From the NCBI RefSeq assembly GCF_033439725.1, contig NW_026944385.1, forward strand, positions 4,745,001-4,809,000: a stretch of 64,000 nt of DNA. The letters run 5' to 3'. The notes beneath the pieces were generated by a model. It was not told where the DNA came from and ran no database searches. It saw only the letters and a program-made list of their open reading frames with translations. Positions 1 through 11,018 of this stretch are shown in pieces (position 1 is the first letter of the stretch; each line of letters starts with the position of its first letter). Both the position numbers and the translations under genes were made by a program. Source of the DNA: Neurospora tetraspora (taxonomy: Eukaryota; Ascomycota; Sordariomycetes; Sordariales; Sordariaceae).

Positions 1-1327
1 GCATCGTCTCCGGCTCCTCTCTTATCGGCGAACTTGCCTACCCGAAAGAGCGTCCTGTCTTGACCTCGCTCTTCAACGTGTCATATTTCGTCGGTCAGAT
101 TGTTGCTGCCGCCATTGTCTTCGGAACCAACAACATCGCGAGCAATTGGGGCTGGAGAATCCCCTCGCTTCTCCAGGTTTGCCCTTCGCTGCTTCAGCTT
201 GCCTTCGTCTTGTACGTGTCATTGGTCTTGTTGAAACTTCCGATCGTGTTGGTGAAAGAACAAATTCGCTGACATGAAAACCCCGTTACGCAGTTTCATC
301 CCGGAGAGTCCCCGCTGGCTGATCACCAAGGACCGCTCTCAAGAAGCCCATGACATTCTGAAGAAGTACCATGGAGAGATGGAGCGCGGTGAGGAATTTG
401 TTGCCGCTGAATTTGCTCAGATGCAAGCCGTCATTCGTCTGGAATATGAAACCGTGTCCAAGAGCTCGTGGACGGATCTCTTCAGAACCTCGGGTATGCG
501 CAAGCGTCTTCTCATCTCGTCGATGCTCGGTCTCTTCACCCAGTGGTCCGGAAACACCCTCATCTCATACTTCCTCGGCGATCTCCTCAAGATGATCGGC
601 TACACGGAGTCGACCTTCATCCAAAAGATCAACGTTTCCATCGCCTGCTGGAGTTTGATTTGCGGTGTGACCGTCTCGCTCCTTGTCACTCGTATTAGAC
701 GTCGTGTCATGTACATGGCCTGCACCATCAGCTTGCTGCTGTGCTATATTGCGTGGACCATCTCCATGGAGCGCGCCATGACAGGCAAAAAGATCGGAAA
801 ACCCAACAACGGGGCTAACATCGCCACCCTCTTCTTCATCTACATGTACTCGCCTTGCTATAACATGGGTTATAACGCCCTGACCTACAGTAAGTTAAAC
901 TCCGGCTTCCTCTTTCGGAGGTCCATATCACTAACACGAAGCAGCCTACATGGTGGAAGTCTGGCCCTATGCCGAGCGCTCTCGTGGTATTGCCGTCTTC
1001 CAGCTCTTTGGTCGTCTGGCCGGCTTCTTCACCACCTTCGTCAACCCCATCGGTCTCAAGAACGTTGGCTGGAAGTACCTCATCTCGTACTGCGTCTGGC
1101 TCGCATTTGAGGTCTGCTTCGTGTACTTCATGTTCCCTGAGACGATGGGTCGGACGCTCGAAGAGCTTACATTCATGTTCGAGGGCGAGGACCTTCAGAG
1201 GCAAGCCAATGCCGCTGCCGAGAAGGTGGTCAACCACGCTGAGCATGACACTACTGGACTTGGCAGGCGTAGCACCAGCGAAAACAAGTTGGGCGGCTCA
1301 TCTGAGGTCAAGGAGCATGTTCCTTGA
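1..1327 (+). CDS. MFS sugar transporter, 3' part (5' end outside window)
   Basis: Imports a sugar across the plasma membrane by proton symport, judging from family membership; the substrate cannot be read from sequence, although the lactose/cellodextrin-permease-like branch fits best. The gene enters from the left edge in frame (codons start at base 3). Exons are 1-211, 294-889 and 945-1327. Intron 1 (212-293) has GTACGT and a GCTGACA branch site; intron 2 (890-944) has GTAAGT and CACTAAC. The spliced reading gives the family signature FFIPESPRWL after transmembrane helix 6, a run of hydrophobic helices between them, and VWPYAERSRG and FPETMGRTLEE near the end, which match the conserved loop and last-helix motifs of the sugar porter family. 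The cytosolic C-tail is short and polar. The N-terminal five or so helices are missing only because the window begins here. Confidence 0.9.
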
Positions 1328-2270
1328 TTGGGTTTTTGATGGTGGATGTGGAGTTCTGCGTCGGCCTGGGAATGGTTCTTGGGCTTTGAACCTTCGTGGA
1401 GTGTTGGGTATCTGTACAGGTAGTAGGACAGGTACAATGTCATACGCCGGCATAGGACTAAAGGAATTTCTGCTTATGATGTCTTGGATGCGATTTTGAT
1501 CTTCGAAGAAATGAAGATAAATTTCGAACCGCCTGTCTGGGCTGTGAAACCGGAACCTTAGGTTTCTTCGTGATGGTTCTTTGTTTCCCAGTATCCGTCC
1601 TTCTAAGCGACCGATGAACCATCGCTTGTACTGGTGGAACTGCGAGATTTGTTGCAGACTTGTGGTCTGTTGACGATGCAGCGACTTGACGAGGGGCCGT
1701 ACGCTAGTAGGGTAAAGCAAGCAAAATGTAGAGGTATCGTGCGGGCATCCCCATATAGTGAGGATACTCCCAAGGCTTCTGTTGCTGGAGCCTCACAAGG
1801 TACGCATTAGAAAAAAATGCAGCAACCGGACGTAGAAACCGAGCGGGTGTGTGCTTGAGAAGGAAGAGTGACGGGAGAAAACCGCGGACGTCGGACGCTG
1901 AAGCAACTGCAGACTACTGTCGTCACTCGTCAGTCTCCGCCATTCCGCAAAACCCTTTACCAGATGGCGAGGTTGTTGATACCACCTACCCATTTGACCT
2001 TAGTAAGCGAAGGCGACGCCATCGACGCCCCTCCCAGGCACCCAATGTGGGAAGGCCGCGATTGGATTGCCGCGAAGGGGTCTTACTCACGTCCTTGCGG
2101 GTGAGAGTTGAAGGATCGGAAAACTTCCCCGCTCGCGTCAAGCTCTGAAAAAGTATAAGACTCCCATGAGCCGACCGTCAATTCCTGGAGAAGCTTCTTG
2201 ATCATCCAACCTCACTTCCTCATTTCGATACCGACCCGCCCGGAAACTGCCCTCTCCTCTTGAAAGCAAC
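1328..2270. other. Intergenic, transporter to glucuronan lyase
   Basis: No supported gene. Short open frames occur on both strands but have no family features, and several overlap each other. A TATA-like TATAAG stands at 2154-2159, about 115 bases before the lyase start. Confidence 0.6.
2154..2159 (+). promoter_or_regulatory. TATA-like element of the lyase gene
   Basis: TATAAG lies about 115 bases upstream of the ATG at 2271, a usual distance for a fungal TATA box with a short 5' leader. Judged on position and sequence only. Confidence 0.4.
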
Positions 2271-3032
2271 ATGGGTATCCGACATATGCTCATCGCCGCG
2301 CTCGCGGCCGTGACGCCCGTCATCGTCCAGGGAACTCAGATCTTCAGCAACCACGGCACCCTCAGCGGCTGGGATGGCCAACAGACCGAAAACAAGGGCA
2401 AGATCTCCGAAGTGACCAACGTGGTCTATGAGGGAAGCACGGCCCTCAAGTTCGAGCAGACATACGACTCTTCGTACTCTGGCCGCTACCACGCTGAAGT
2501 GCGGACTCTCAACGGGTACGCCCGGGGCGAGACACGCTTCTACGGCTTCATGTTCCGTCTACAGGGCGACTGGCAGTCGAGCCCCGCGCAGTCCTATAAC
2601 CTTGCCCAATTCATCGGCAACTTTGGCTCCAGCAGCTGCGATGAGTGGTCGCCCACCACCATGGTCTGGGTCAATGGAAACCGCCTCATGACCAGAGTCA
2701 AGAGTGGCACACTCTGCTCTCCCTCAACCACTCCTTTCGACACCGGCATCAATGTCACCGGCGGCGCCTGGCACAAAATTGTGATGCAGGTCAAGTGGAG
2801 CAGCGACAGCACCGGCTATTTCAAGCTCTGGTATGATGGAACCAAGGTCGTCGAGCAGCACGACATTAAGACGACTCTCGACACCGACGTGAGGTTCCAG
2901 TTCCGTGTCGGTCTCTACGCCAATGCTTGGTACGATTCCGGCTATTCTGGCTCTCAGCCCTTCCGTCAGGTTTGGTTTGATGAGATTGCCATTGGCGACA
3001 CTTTTGCGGATGCGGATCCCGACCAGTGGTAA
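2271..3032 (+). CDS. Secreted polysaccharide lyase, PL20 glucuronan lyase type
   Basis: Predicted to cleave beta-1,4-glucuronan by beta-elimination outside the cell. It is a single exon of 253 residues. Residues 1 to about 21 form a classic signal peptide (basic start, then an Ala/Val/Ile core) ending near VQG-TQ. The remainder reads as one beta-jelly-roll domain, with strings such as GRYHAEVR, YGFMFRLQGDW, NLAQFIGNF, WHKIVMQVKWS and GYFKLWYDG that are typical of the polysaccharide-lyase fold of PL20 and related heparin-lyase-like proteins. The length matches the roughly 250 residues of characterised fungal PL20 enzymes. There is no carbohydrate-binding module or GPI signal. A related glucuronan- or alginate-active lyase is the main alternative. 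The neighbouring sugar transporter fits a role in polysaccharide use, but co-regulation is only inferred. Confidence 0.85.
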   Translation: MGIRHMLIAALAAVTPVIVQGTQIFSNHGTLSGWDGQQTENKGKISEVTNVVYEGSTALKFEQTYDSSYSGRYHAEVRTLNGYARGETRFYGFMFRLQGDWQSSPAQSYNLAQFIGNFGSSSCDEWSPTTMVWVNGNRLMTRVKSGTLCSPSTTPFDTGINVTGGAWHKIVMQVKWSSDSTGYFKLWYDGTKVVEQHDIKTTLDTDVRFQFRVGLYANAWYDSGYSGSQPFRQVWFDEIAIGDTFADADPDQW

Positions 3033-3526
3033 ACGGCTTGTGGTTGATAGTGGAGTACCGGGCGTTCGGATGACGACCAGGGGTAGCACACGGGCGGTCA
3101 GGTTCGGGCGTTGCGGCTGCGATGCAATAATCGCCCATGTCTCGGAGTAGTGTGTCAAAACCATGTCGCACATATTGTGTAGCTAGTGTAGCAAAGAACG
3201 AAAAGGAAAGCTTGAAGTCATTCCGAGAGTGCCGAGGTTGTATGCGGGGAAAGAGATTGCTGGGATGACCTCTCATTCGCCGCCTCGATGATCGACAAGC
3301 TGTCAAAGTCGTCCAAAGAACGCCCCTTTCATCGAAAACGGTAAAGCGCATGGCTAGACACATGGCCTGCCGGCAACCTCCTTTCTGTTCTTGCGGTGTC
3401 TAAGTGGGGTAAGAGTAACCTCCCTCAGGTATAAGACGTTGCTCTTCGGGAGACTGGACTTCAACTGTTGGATCTGAAGTTTTCCTCTGTTATTTTCGCT
3501 GGCACAGTGACAGAACGATACACATC
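3033..3526. other. Intergenic, lyase to CoA ligase
   Basis: No supported gene. A TATA-like TATAAG at 3430-3435 sits about 97 bases before the CoA-ligase start. Confidence 0.6.
3430..3435 (+). promoter_or_regulatory. TATA-like element of the CoA ligase gene
   Basis: TATAAG about 97 bases upstream of the ATG at 3527. Position and sequence only. Confidence 0.35.
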
Positions 3527-5363
3527 ATGACGACTATCGTGGAGAGGACATCTTCCGGCATCATCTATAAGACATCGCAGCAGCGAGACCTCCCACAGCT
3601 TGACCTGTTGTCTGTCCTCTTCGGTAATACACCCGCTTCGTGGGATGATGCTGGCCAAGACGCCGTGGTCAGCAATAGCCTTTGAACCTTACTGACGCCT
3701 TTGCAGACTCACCGGCATGCGGAGCGAAGGAAGATACTGTGATTCATGCCGACGCTGCTGATCCCAGCAAAGCGGTCACTAAAGCCCAGCTTCGGCACTT
3801 GGTCAAGCGTTTGGCTTATACTCTTCGTCAACGGTACGGCATTGGTCAAGACGGGCCGGAAAAGGATGTGGTGTTGTGTATTTCGTCGGGGCACTTCCTC
3901 TTGCCCTGTCTGTTCTATTCGACCATAGCGGCGGGCGGCATCTTCTCGTCATCAAGTCCGGCATCCACGGCTACCGAGTTCGCTGGGCAGATCAAGCAGA
4001 TCGGGGCAAAGCTCATTATGTGCAATGAAGACACCAAGGAAATTGCTGCAGCCGCGGCCAAGCTGGCCAACCTCCCTGGCTTTCGAGTCCTTGTTCTGGG
4101 ATCACAGCCGCACCTTGAACTCACTGACTTGGAGCGACCGAAACCCATTCCCATCTCGACCAAAACCCTGGAGTGGCAACGTATCACGGACACGACAGCC
4201 CTCGAGAACAGCATTGTCTGCATTCTCTTCTCGAGCGGAACCACTGGTTTACCCAAGATGTGTAGGCTCTCGCACACCAACATGGTAAGCGAGGCCTGTC
4301 TTGTGCTTGATCCGATCCGGGAGTATGAGAAGGCAAGGGGGCGGGATATCGCGAAGGACTACCGGACCATCGCCCACCTGCCGGCGGCACACATTGCAGG
4401 TGTCCAGGGCTATTTGGTCAACAGCTTCTATATGGGCGGGACCTTGTACTGGATGCCTCGCTTTGACTTTGTCAAGTTCCTCGAGTACAACAAGAAGTAC
4501 AAGATCACGACCTTGGCCACGGTACCACCCATCTGGTTGGCTATTGCCAAAAGCCCTCTGGTTACAGATCAGCTGGACTCGCTTGAGTGGGCTGTGACGG
4601 GCGCAGCTCCCATGGGAAAGGAGCTCCAACTGGCAGCTCGGAAGAAGATCGGGAAGGGCAAGGCGCAACTGAGTCAAACGTGGGGTTTGAGCGAGACGAC
4701 GGGGTCAATAACAGTAATGCCGCGTGGAATGGATGATGAAACGGGGAGTGTTTCGATGCTGGTGATGAACTGTCAGGCGCGGATTGTTGACGATGATGGT
4801 AAGGACGTGGAACCAGGGCAAGCGGGCGAGCTTTGGGTCAAGGGTCCGATTGTAACGAAGGGGTATTATAAGAACGATGCAGCCAACAAGGAAGCCTTTG
4901 TGGATGGTTGGTTCTGCTCTGGGGATATCGGGCTCTTTAAGGACGGCATGTTTTATATTGTCGACCGGAAGAAGGAACTCATCAAGTATAAGGCCATGCA
5001 AGTCGCACCGGCCGAGCTTGAGGCATTGTTGGTCAGTCATGCCAAGATTGCCGATGCGGCGGTGATTGGAGTGGAAAGAGAAGACACTGAAGTTCCTCGG
5101 TAAGTGTCTCGTCGTCAGCATCGGACATGATGCCGGATATCGGAAGCTAACAAGGCTGGAACAGGGCGTATGTCGTGGCTGGCGATGCGAATCTCAAGGC
5201 TGAGGAGGTCATGGACTGGGTTGCCAGCAAAGTGGCCAACCACAAGAAGCTTCGGGGAGGAGTGGTGTTTATCGATGCCATACCCAAAAGTCCGAGTGGA
5301 AAGATTTTGCGCAAGGAGTTGCGGGAGTTGGCAAAGAGGCAGGATAAGGGGAGCAAGCTGTGA
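3527..5363 (+). CDS. Peroxisomal 4-coumarate/aryl-CoA ligase-like enzyme
   Basis: An ATP-dependent acid:CoA ligase of the ANL superfamily: it adenylates a carboxylic acid and transfers it to CoA. Exons are 3527-3623, 3707-5099 and 5165-5363, giving 562 residues; introns 3624-3706 and 5100-5164 have GTAATA/TTGCAG and GTAAGT/AACAG borders. The phosphate-binding loop [10 protein letters not shown] is at about residues 207-216, followed by TWGLSETTG and the hinge/C-domain strings GWFCSGDIG and [11 protein letters not shown]. The catalytic lysine of [10 protein letters not shown] is at about 543. The protein ends in GSKL, a type 1 peroxisomal targeting signal. The upstream small exon supplies the start; the reading frame alone would begin after the splice acceptor. 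Family members activate 4-coumarate, phenylacetate or other aryl and medium-chain acids; the exact substrate is not visible. Confidence 0.9.
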
Positions 5364-6104
5364 TGGGTGTTGCGAGTGCGAAGGGAGTATGGAGTTGGGT
5401 TTCATGGACCAGAACATGCTGGCCGTAGGACTGTAACGTGGACCCGAGTCATAATGGTTGATAGGGACCTGAAGGTCGAGATAATGAAAGCGAATTCGAA
5501 CTTGGTGCCCTGACTAAAGGAGCAATGATGGAAGCGATATTGGAGCTTGGAACTTCCTGGCGATATCACGATCGGTATGTGCAGGTGGAGGAGTCATGGC
5601 GGATTACACTGCATCGCTGAAACGGCTAAACCTGAACTTCCATGTCTGTCAGCGAATGTTGTTCGAATATTGAATCGGATGGAAGAACTCAGCCGTGGAA
5701 ACATTATCAGAGTGGTTGAAGGTGGTTATTCAGCATTAGGAATTGACGGTATGGAACGAATGGACCAAGTCTAGAGGTCAAGGTCAGGCAGGGCTTTGGA
5801 AATGGAAGATTGGCTGGACACAGAAATGGCGCAGCGTGAGGAGAAGCGGATGGAGGGAGAGGGAGCTGTCGTGGAGGACAAGACGTTGATGTCGAGCAGA
5901 GATTTTTTTGCAAAGTCACAAATGAGCATCAGGGAAGGAAACCTCCATAGTGTTTCGTTTGCATGTCGAAAATGGAAGGCACCATGTTGAAAACGATGGT
6001 CGCGACACAAATCAAACAAATCAATTGAACCAATCAGATTGCTTCGATTGCAGCGTTGTGCTATCCACTGCAATGACGGCATCGACAGGAACTGATGGAG
6101 TTCC
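5364..6104. other. Intergenic, CoA ligase to Copia fossil
   Basis: No supported gene. Small frames on both strands lack family features. GTTCC at 6100-6104 is the left copy of the target-site duplication of the neighbouring LTR element. Confidence 0.6.
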
Positions 6105-6270
6105 TATGATATTACTAGTAATGATCGATATAGGTTCAACGTGGCTTGATTGTATATATATGTATAAAATTAGCTCTACAAATTTAAAGCTCTAGTATCT
6201 AGGTAAAAATCTCGTATATCCTAATCCAGATAGGCACGTATATGCCCAATAGATCCTCTGGCTTCTAATA
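6105..6270 (-). repeat. Left LTR of the Copia fossil (3' LTR in element orientation)
   Basis: It aligns end to end, without gaps, with 12787-12952 and is the more AT-rich, more altered copy. Confidence 0.85.
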
Positions 6271-9207
6271 TACTCCCTTAGATTTAATATACAAACTACG
6301 CTAGATTTACCTAAAAATGCCTTAAAATGCCCTGAAATTCTTCTAAAACTAGCCAAAAATAATACTATTCCCAATTACTTCCTCGTTATAGTAACTTTCA
6401 AACTGTTACTCGTAAAAGTCTTACCCTATTTTATTTACTATTATATTTACCAATTCGTTGTCCGAATCTTCCTTTATAAAATCCTCTATACTTTTCGGAC
6501 AGCCTATAGTGATATTTCCGCTATTAAATTCTCGCAATTAAATCTATAGCTGCTATAGCTCTACGAGCCCTAGTTACTCTATAGATTTTAAATATATTAT
6601 GGGAAGGAGGCTTTTAGTAAAGTTATTTATAATTTACTTTTTAATTAGTATGTAAATTATATTTATTAATTTCCTTTCCTATATTTACCTTAATTAGTAT
6701 TTATATATATTAATGTATTTAAATTTAGTTACTAGTTAAATTCTTCCCTTTATAATAAATCGTATTATTTATTTATCATTATAGCTTATAAACGTAGCTT
6801 TTTAATTTTCAAACCTTAGGGTAAATTTGTTAAAAAAATAGCGAATATAAATAGCCTCCTTAATTTTCTAATTAAAGGATAGTAATTCGGCCTCTTAAAT
6901 AAGGTTGTAATTATATTCTATTTATTAGTTCGTTAATTAATTATAGCGCTTAGAAGTTTAAATATAAATGCTTATAAATCTTTTTAATTAAGAAAATTAT
7001 TTATAAATAAAGAATTAATTATAATATACAAGTTTTAATAGTCTTTACAAACTTAATTAAAGGGCGTAATTTTAAATTTTAAGAAGGTAGAGTAATATTC
7101 GATTTATCATCGTATAATATATTAAGTTAAAATTTAAATTAAATCGAATAAGTTTAGAGACTGGGAAAGTTACGTTTAATTATAATATAATAACAATATA
7201 GAGAATCGAACCAATTTTAATTTAATATGCGTAAATTTTATACTGGGCTACCTTATTTGAATAAAGTAAGAATTCTTCCTTGGCTATGAATATAGAAGAT
7301 AATTTCTTAATATATTTAGCCTTCTTTATAATCTTTTAAATATAGTTACACTATAATAATTAAATTAATCTCTTCTTTTAATTTCGAATAATTTCGATGT
7401 TTAAAAATTATTTTAATAGCTTTCTACTCGTTAATAAATACTTCCTCTCTATAGTAGCTACTACTTCCCTAATTATAGCGATTTCCTTATCTCTATATTT
7501 ATAAGTAATAATGATATTGTTAACGTAGAAAAAAAGGAATATATTATTTTTAATTAGAATATTAAGCTCTATAGGGAGAGGGTTTATACCTATAGTTATA
7601 AGGGTCTTAGTAAATTCCTATTACTAAAGGAGGGAAAATCTCTATAGACTATATAGCGTACGTAGTAATTAAAATACCTAACCTTTCCTAATATATTTAG
7701 GGAGAGCCTTTATTAATATTACTTTATTAAATATAGTATTGATAAAAGCGTTCTTTATATTGTACTAAATTAAATCCAAGTTGATATAAATGGCTATAAC
7801 TATTGAGATATAGAACGATTTAATTATTAAAATCGCTACGTACGTTTTACGTACGCCATCCTTAAATTACTAATTCCTACGTACAACCAAACGTACTTTA
7901 TATTTAAAAAACCGGCCTTCTTAATTGAATTTATAAATATATATTTATATTAAACCGAATATTTCGTTATCTCCTACTTCTTCGATAGTAACTTATTTTT
8001 AAAACTTCTTATCCTTATGATTATTTAAGTATTCCTTTTTTATAATTTTAAAGAATTCTTTAAAGGAATAAGAATTAAAATTACTATAGTATTTTTAAAA
8101 AAAGTGGAAAATTAGTTCGATAAAGGGTTTTTAACGTACTTTTTATTCTATAATAATTAATAATATTCTTTATTATTTTTAATTTAGAATTATAGCCGGG
8201 AGTAATATTAATACCCTTTTCTTTTATTTATTCTAGGAAGGTTTAATTTACGATTTTATCTCCTTAAAGGCCTATAAATCGATTGCCCTTTATAAATAAA
8301 AATAATGCGGCCTAATAAAAATATTAATTTATAATTGGTTATAATTCTTTATTAGAGCGAGAAAAGTCGGTTATTAAAAATATAGTTAGATTATTAGGAA
8401 GCGTAAGGAAATAGCCTTCTTTTTTATCCTTCGAATTTAAAACTGTATTTTAAAAATCTGATAGCGATTGTACAGGTGGTAATAGTAAAGGCTTTAAAGA
8501 CTTTTATGGTATTTCTAGACCTAATAGTATTTTTAATATTTATAGCATTTTCAAAAATCTAGATTACGATTATATTTCTAAAGACCTTAATTCTTGTTCT
8601 TCCCTTAATATATTTTCGGCTTTAGTAAAAAAGTTTTAAATAATGGGGCTAAGAATTCCGTTATTTATAGTAAGTATAGCTTCGATTTATAGGATCTTTA
8701 TTAACATAATATTTATTTAATAAAAGTCTTTTCATTATATAGCTAATTCTTTACGGGAAATATTAAGGGTATTATAAATTTTTTTAATATTATTGAAGCG
8801 CCCATGCCCTCACAAGATTCGATGTCCGGGGCCCAAAAGTGTCATGGTTCTCCACACCAGAGGTCGTAGGTCCATAGGCCCCACATCGAAGCGCGAAAGG
8901 CGCGGCGATTCTGTCTATTACAGGTCAGAATGCAAAAAAAATACCCGTCTTGGCAGACCCAAAAGGGAAATTCCAGTGCCAAGCAGGACACGGCTTCAAT
9001 AGTAGCTCGAAAAAGCCACGAAATATCTTGCAACCGATACCGCTCTCTAACCATTGAGTGAATCAAAATGCAACAAGGTGCAAAATGTTCGCCTCTTTTC
9101 TCTGATCATTTTGATACCTTTGGCTTTTGGTGCAGTCCAATGGTCGTTGAGATATGGGGCTTTTTAGTAGTTTTGGTCATCCATTCCCGAATGCGACCGT
9201 CGTTCTA

Positions 9208-9305
9208 AATGACGAAGTTCCCAAAAATGACCAAGCCTCCAAAATGACCAAGTCCCTAAAATAACCCCGTCCCCAAAATGACTAAGTCCGCCAAATGCGT
9301 AAGTT
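9208..9305 (+). repeat. Degenerate 17-18 bp tandem repeat (CCAAAATGACCAAGTCC-like)
   Basis: Five or six imperfect copies of a unit close to CCAAAATGACCAAGTCC in tandem inside the island. No coding meaning seen. Confidence 0.55.
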
Positions 9306-9455
9306 TGAGAGCAATGAGATATTGAGAGTATTGGAGGCATTGAGAGCATTGGAAGCATTGAGAGTATTGGAAGCATCGAGAGCATTGGGAGATATTAAGA
9401 GCATAAGAGGCATTGAGAGCAATAGGACGGAGACATTGAGAGCAATGAGCTTCCG
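9300..9455 (+). repeat. 12-bp minisatellite (AGCATTGAGAGT-like)
   Basis: About ten imperfect copies of a 12-base unit such as GAGAGCATTGGA. It opens frames on both strands (Leu/Glu-rich on plus, Leu/Met/Pro-rich on minus) that are products of the repeat, not genes. Confidence 0.7.
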
Positions 9456-10528
9456 TGAGGCCGGGAGTGGTGGCCGGGAAAAGTGGTTCCGTTACCGGAG
9501 ATGTGGATTCGTGGGCGCTTCACTATCTCACATGGGATTTGGCTCCGTCCAGGGAAAGACTATTTTTACTAGGGAAGACCTTATTTTTATCAAATATAAT
9601 ATTTCGTATAATAATAATAGAATTAATATAGATATTCTAAATGCTATAAATATTCGTTAATTAGTATTTAATTAAATAACTGACCTAAGTACAGTCTTTA
9701 AATTTTATTAATTTATTTTATTCTTTTATACTTTCTATTATAAGAATAAAGGCTTTATAATTATATATTTTAAAATATATGATAATAGGGAAGGGGTCGA
9801 ATAGAAGAACGATACTATTTTTAAATTAGTAGTACGTTTCGAATCGGTTTTAAGGAAATTTTTAATAATATTCCGCTTTAGGAATTAAATTCTATAAATA
9901 TATAATTATTTTAGTAATTTCTATTTATAGTTCGTAAGGAAAATTTGCACTTAATTGTATTATTGTACCCTTAATTTTAACTATACTCCCTAAACGCTCT
10001 ACGCCGCCATTTTAAATTTATATATAAGGCGCTAAGGGTTTAATACTAATTTTCTTAATAGTAAATTAAATAATAATCTTTTTATTACTAATTATTTCGT
10101 TGTTATATTCAATTACCCGAAGTATAATCTAGTATTAAATTTATAACTTTATATAAAAGGTTTCTAAATACGTAATAATAGATTCGGCTTTTCTATTACT
10201 TAAATAATATATTTAGACTAATTTAAATTACTAATTTACGATTATTATTAAACTTAAATATCTTTAACCCCCTAATTTCATTTCCTTATAAAAAAAGAAA
10301 TCGATGGCTAATTATAACCTAGGGCCCTCTAAGTAATTACGAATTTCTCTATATACCTAGCGCTTTAATTTAGCCCTAATATATAATTCGTAATATATTA
10401 TATCCAGTCCTTTAAATTGTACGTTATATTCTTACTTTGTTAATTTAATTGAAAATTTCGGGTTCTACGTAGTTAAATCGAAAATACTAACGAAGGGGCT
10501 TACCTTCTTAGGGCTTCTATTTAATATA

Positions 10529-11018
10529 ACTAGTATTCGGGGAGGCCAGCAAATTGTCCTCGCCCCTTCCCTGAGGGTATAAGGCTGGATCCAGGGTTGT
10601 AGCCCATGTAGAGCTAGATTCTAAGATAGACTATAGCTGGAAGGTAAATAAAGAAACCTTTACCCTTAAATAAAAACCCAAAGGAGGGTACAAATGGAGG
10701 GTACAAATAGAAGTGTAAATAAAAGTGTAAATAGAGGTGCAAATAGAGGCTAGTGTTTGGGGCGGCAGGAAACTTGCTGCGGCCCTTCCCAGAGCGAACG
10801 CCAAAGGGAGAAGAATTTGCTGGCGTGGATGTACGTTAATAGAACGTAAGTTAAGAGGTTAGTGCTAACAATTTTTTACGTAGGAATCCGGTGCCGAAAA
10901 GTCCGTGCGATAATAATTAGATAGTACGTGCGGATTTTTATATGGGGACCGGCCGCGAATAGCACTAACACCCTACCCGGATTTTTTAGCGTCCAGTGAG
11001 CTGTAAGGATAGAGAGAT
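10529..11018 (+). repeat. Dispersed repeat, copy 1 (inside the Copia fossil)
   Basis: About 490 bp that match 53483-54029 along their length. Both begin at ACTAGTGTTCGGGG or a close variant, carry a central run of about 12-bp units (GTGTAAATAGAA-like), repeat the TAGTGTTCGGGG start internally (near 10751) and continue to ATGGGGACCG and a closing AGAGA. The class is unresolved: an LTR-like sequence or a non-autonomous element. It is more AT-rich than copy 2, in line with its mutated surroundings. Confidence 0.75.

Larger units (their letters stand above)
8793..9523. mobile_element. Candidate non-autonomous Tc1/mariner-like insert in the Copia fossil
   Basis: An island of ordinary base composition inside the AT-rich Copia body. 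Its ends carry a short inverted repeat, TGAAGCGCCCA at 8794-8804 and its reverse complement at 9512-9522. A TA dinucleotide lies just outside each end (8791-8792 and 9524-9525), the usual target duplication of Tc1/mariner elements. No transposase is visible. The inverted repeat is short, and about 25 bases of ordinary composition follow the proposed right end, so the true right border could lie further out. Insertion after the host element was mutated would explain the contrast in composition. Confidence 0.4.

Noticed and set aside
9070-9090. Shared word GTGCAAARTGTTCGC at about 9071, 39347 and 46449 as a dispersed repeat
   Set aside because: The match is limited to about 14 bases with no flanking similarity.
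9164-9660. Leu-rich frames on both strands in the island
   Set aside because: They are translations of the 12-bp minisatellite.
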